Positions 5,306 through 5,669 of a stretch of 5,669 nt of DNA are shown here, piece after piece. Made by a program: the position numbers and the translations under genes. The DNA is taken from contig DXLY01000075.1 of NCBI GenBank assembly GCA_019414465.1, positions 1 to 5,669 on the forward strand, in the 5' to 3' direction. Every line of letters starts with the position of its first letter. Position 1 is the stretch's first letter. The notes beneath the pieces are model-generated. The model did no database searches. It was not told the DNA's origin and saw nothing but the letters and a program-made list of their open reading frames with translations. The DNA is from Collinsella sp. GTDB taxonomy: Bacteria; Actinomycetota; Coriobacteriia; Coriobacteriales; Coriobacteriaceae.

Positions 5306-5669
5306 TTGTCTTTATCCCATCCTTTGCCTTGCGAGCTGACGCGCCCCGTGCATGTGGGCGGCGTGCAGATCGGTGGCGGCGCGCCTGTGGTGGTCCAATC
5401 TATGACCTGCACCGATACTGCTGATGCCCAGGCAACGCTTGCGCAGGTGTGCGCGTTGGCGCAGGCTGGCTGCGATATCGTGCGCGTGAGTGTGCCCACC
5501 GAGGCCGCACTTGAGGGTTTCCGCACCATCTGCGCCGAGTCTCCGGTGCCGATTGTCGCCGATATCCACTTTAACCATAAACTCGCCATTGGTGCCGTTG
5601 AGGCCGGTGCTGCCAAGCTGCGCATCAATCCCGGCAATATTGGCGATTGGGCCAAGGTTGACGCGGTGA
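5306..5669 (+). CDS. ispG: 4-hydroxy-3-methylbut-2-enyl diphosphate synthase, 5' part (runs off window)
   Basis: IspG (GcpE) is an iron-sulfur enzyme that reductively opens methylerythritol cyclodiphosphate to HMBPP, the penultimate MEP step, using ferredoxin or flavodoxin. The frame is open from TTG 5306 to the window end: 121 residues of a protein usually about 350-400 long. Seen: TRPVHVGGVQIGGGAPV near the N-terminus, VVVQSMTCTDT (E. coli IAVQSMTNTRT), CDIVRVSVPT, VPIVADIHFN and LRINPGNIGDW, all hallmarks of the N-terminal TIM-barrel substrate domain. The cysteines that bind the 4Fe-4S cluster are in the C-terminal domain, outside the window, so integrity cannot be judged. The TTG start is supported by AGGGGAG 8 nt upstream. 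The gene begins 13 nt after the protease stop codon and is read in the same direction, in the same probable operon as dxr. Confidence 0.95.
   Translation, partial: MSLSHPLPCELTRPVHVGGVQIGGGAPVVVQSMTCTDTADAQATLAQVCALAQAGCDIVRVSVPTEAALEGFRTICAESPVPIVADIHFNHKLAIGAVEAGAAKLRINPGNIGDWAKVDAV

Overview
The window is one densely packed, co-directional (+ strand) gene block of seven genes and nothing else: pyrH (3' part only), frr, uppS, cdsA, dxr, an rseP-type site-2 protease gene, and the first third of ispG. Intergenic distances are 2, 1, 2, -1 (overlap), 25 and 13 nt. No terminator hairpin, clear promoter, tRNA, repeat, mobile element or CRISPR array was found, so this looks like the interior of a single housekeeping operon.

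Organism: the sequence is GC-rich, with many GCC/CTC/GTC-type codons. Strong AGGAGG-like ribosome binding sites and several GTG/TTG starts are present. The protein sequences look to me like those of a Coriobacteriia member (Collinsella-like Actinomycetota from an animal gut). That is inference from recognition, not a computed placement. The order frr-uppS-cdsA-dxr-rseP-ispG resembles the arrangement common in Clostridia more than the mycobacterial one.

Layout: 1-466 is the end of UMP kinase (pyrimidine nucleotide supply). 469-1005 is ribosome recycling factor. 1007-1801 is undecaprenyl diphosphate synthase, which makes the lipid carrier for peptidoglycan. 1804-2718 is CDP-diacylglycerol synthase (phospholipid precursor). 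2718-3905 is DXP reductoisomerase (second step of the MEP isoprenoid pathway). 3931-5292 is an intramembrane zinc metalloprotease of the M50/RseP family. 5306-5669 is the start of HMBPP synthase (a later MEP step), running off the window. Functionally, Dxr and IspG make the C5 isoprenoid units that UppS polymerises, CdsA supplies the phospholipid branch, and the S2P protease is a membrane quality-control or signalling enzyme. The block therefore ties translation and nucleotide supply to envelope lipid synthesis.

The most unusual point is in the protease. Between the first zinc-binding helix (HEGGH) and the second membrane segment there is an insert of about 115 residues. It contains a stretch that reads like a winged helix-turn-helix fold, with a strongly acidic face. 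I do not see a novel multi-gene system; apart from this insert and a few unusual active-site-region residues the window is ordinary core genome.
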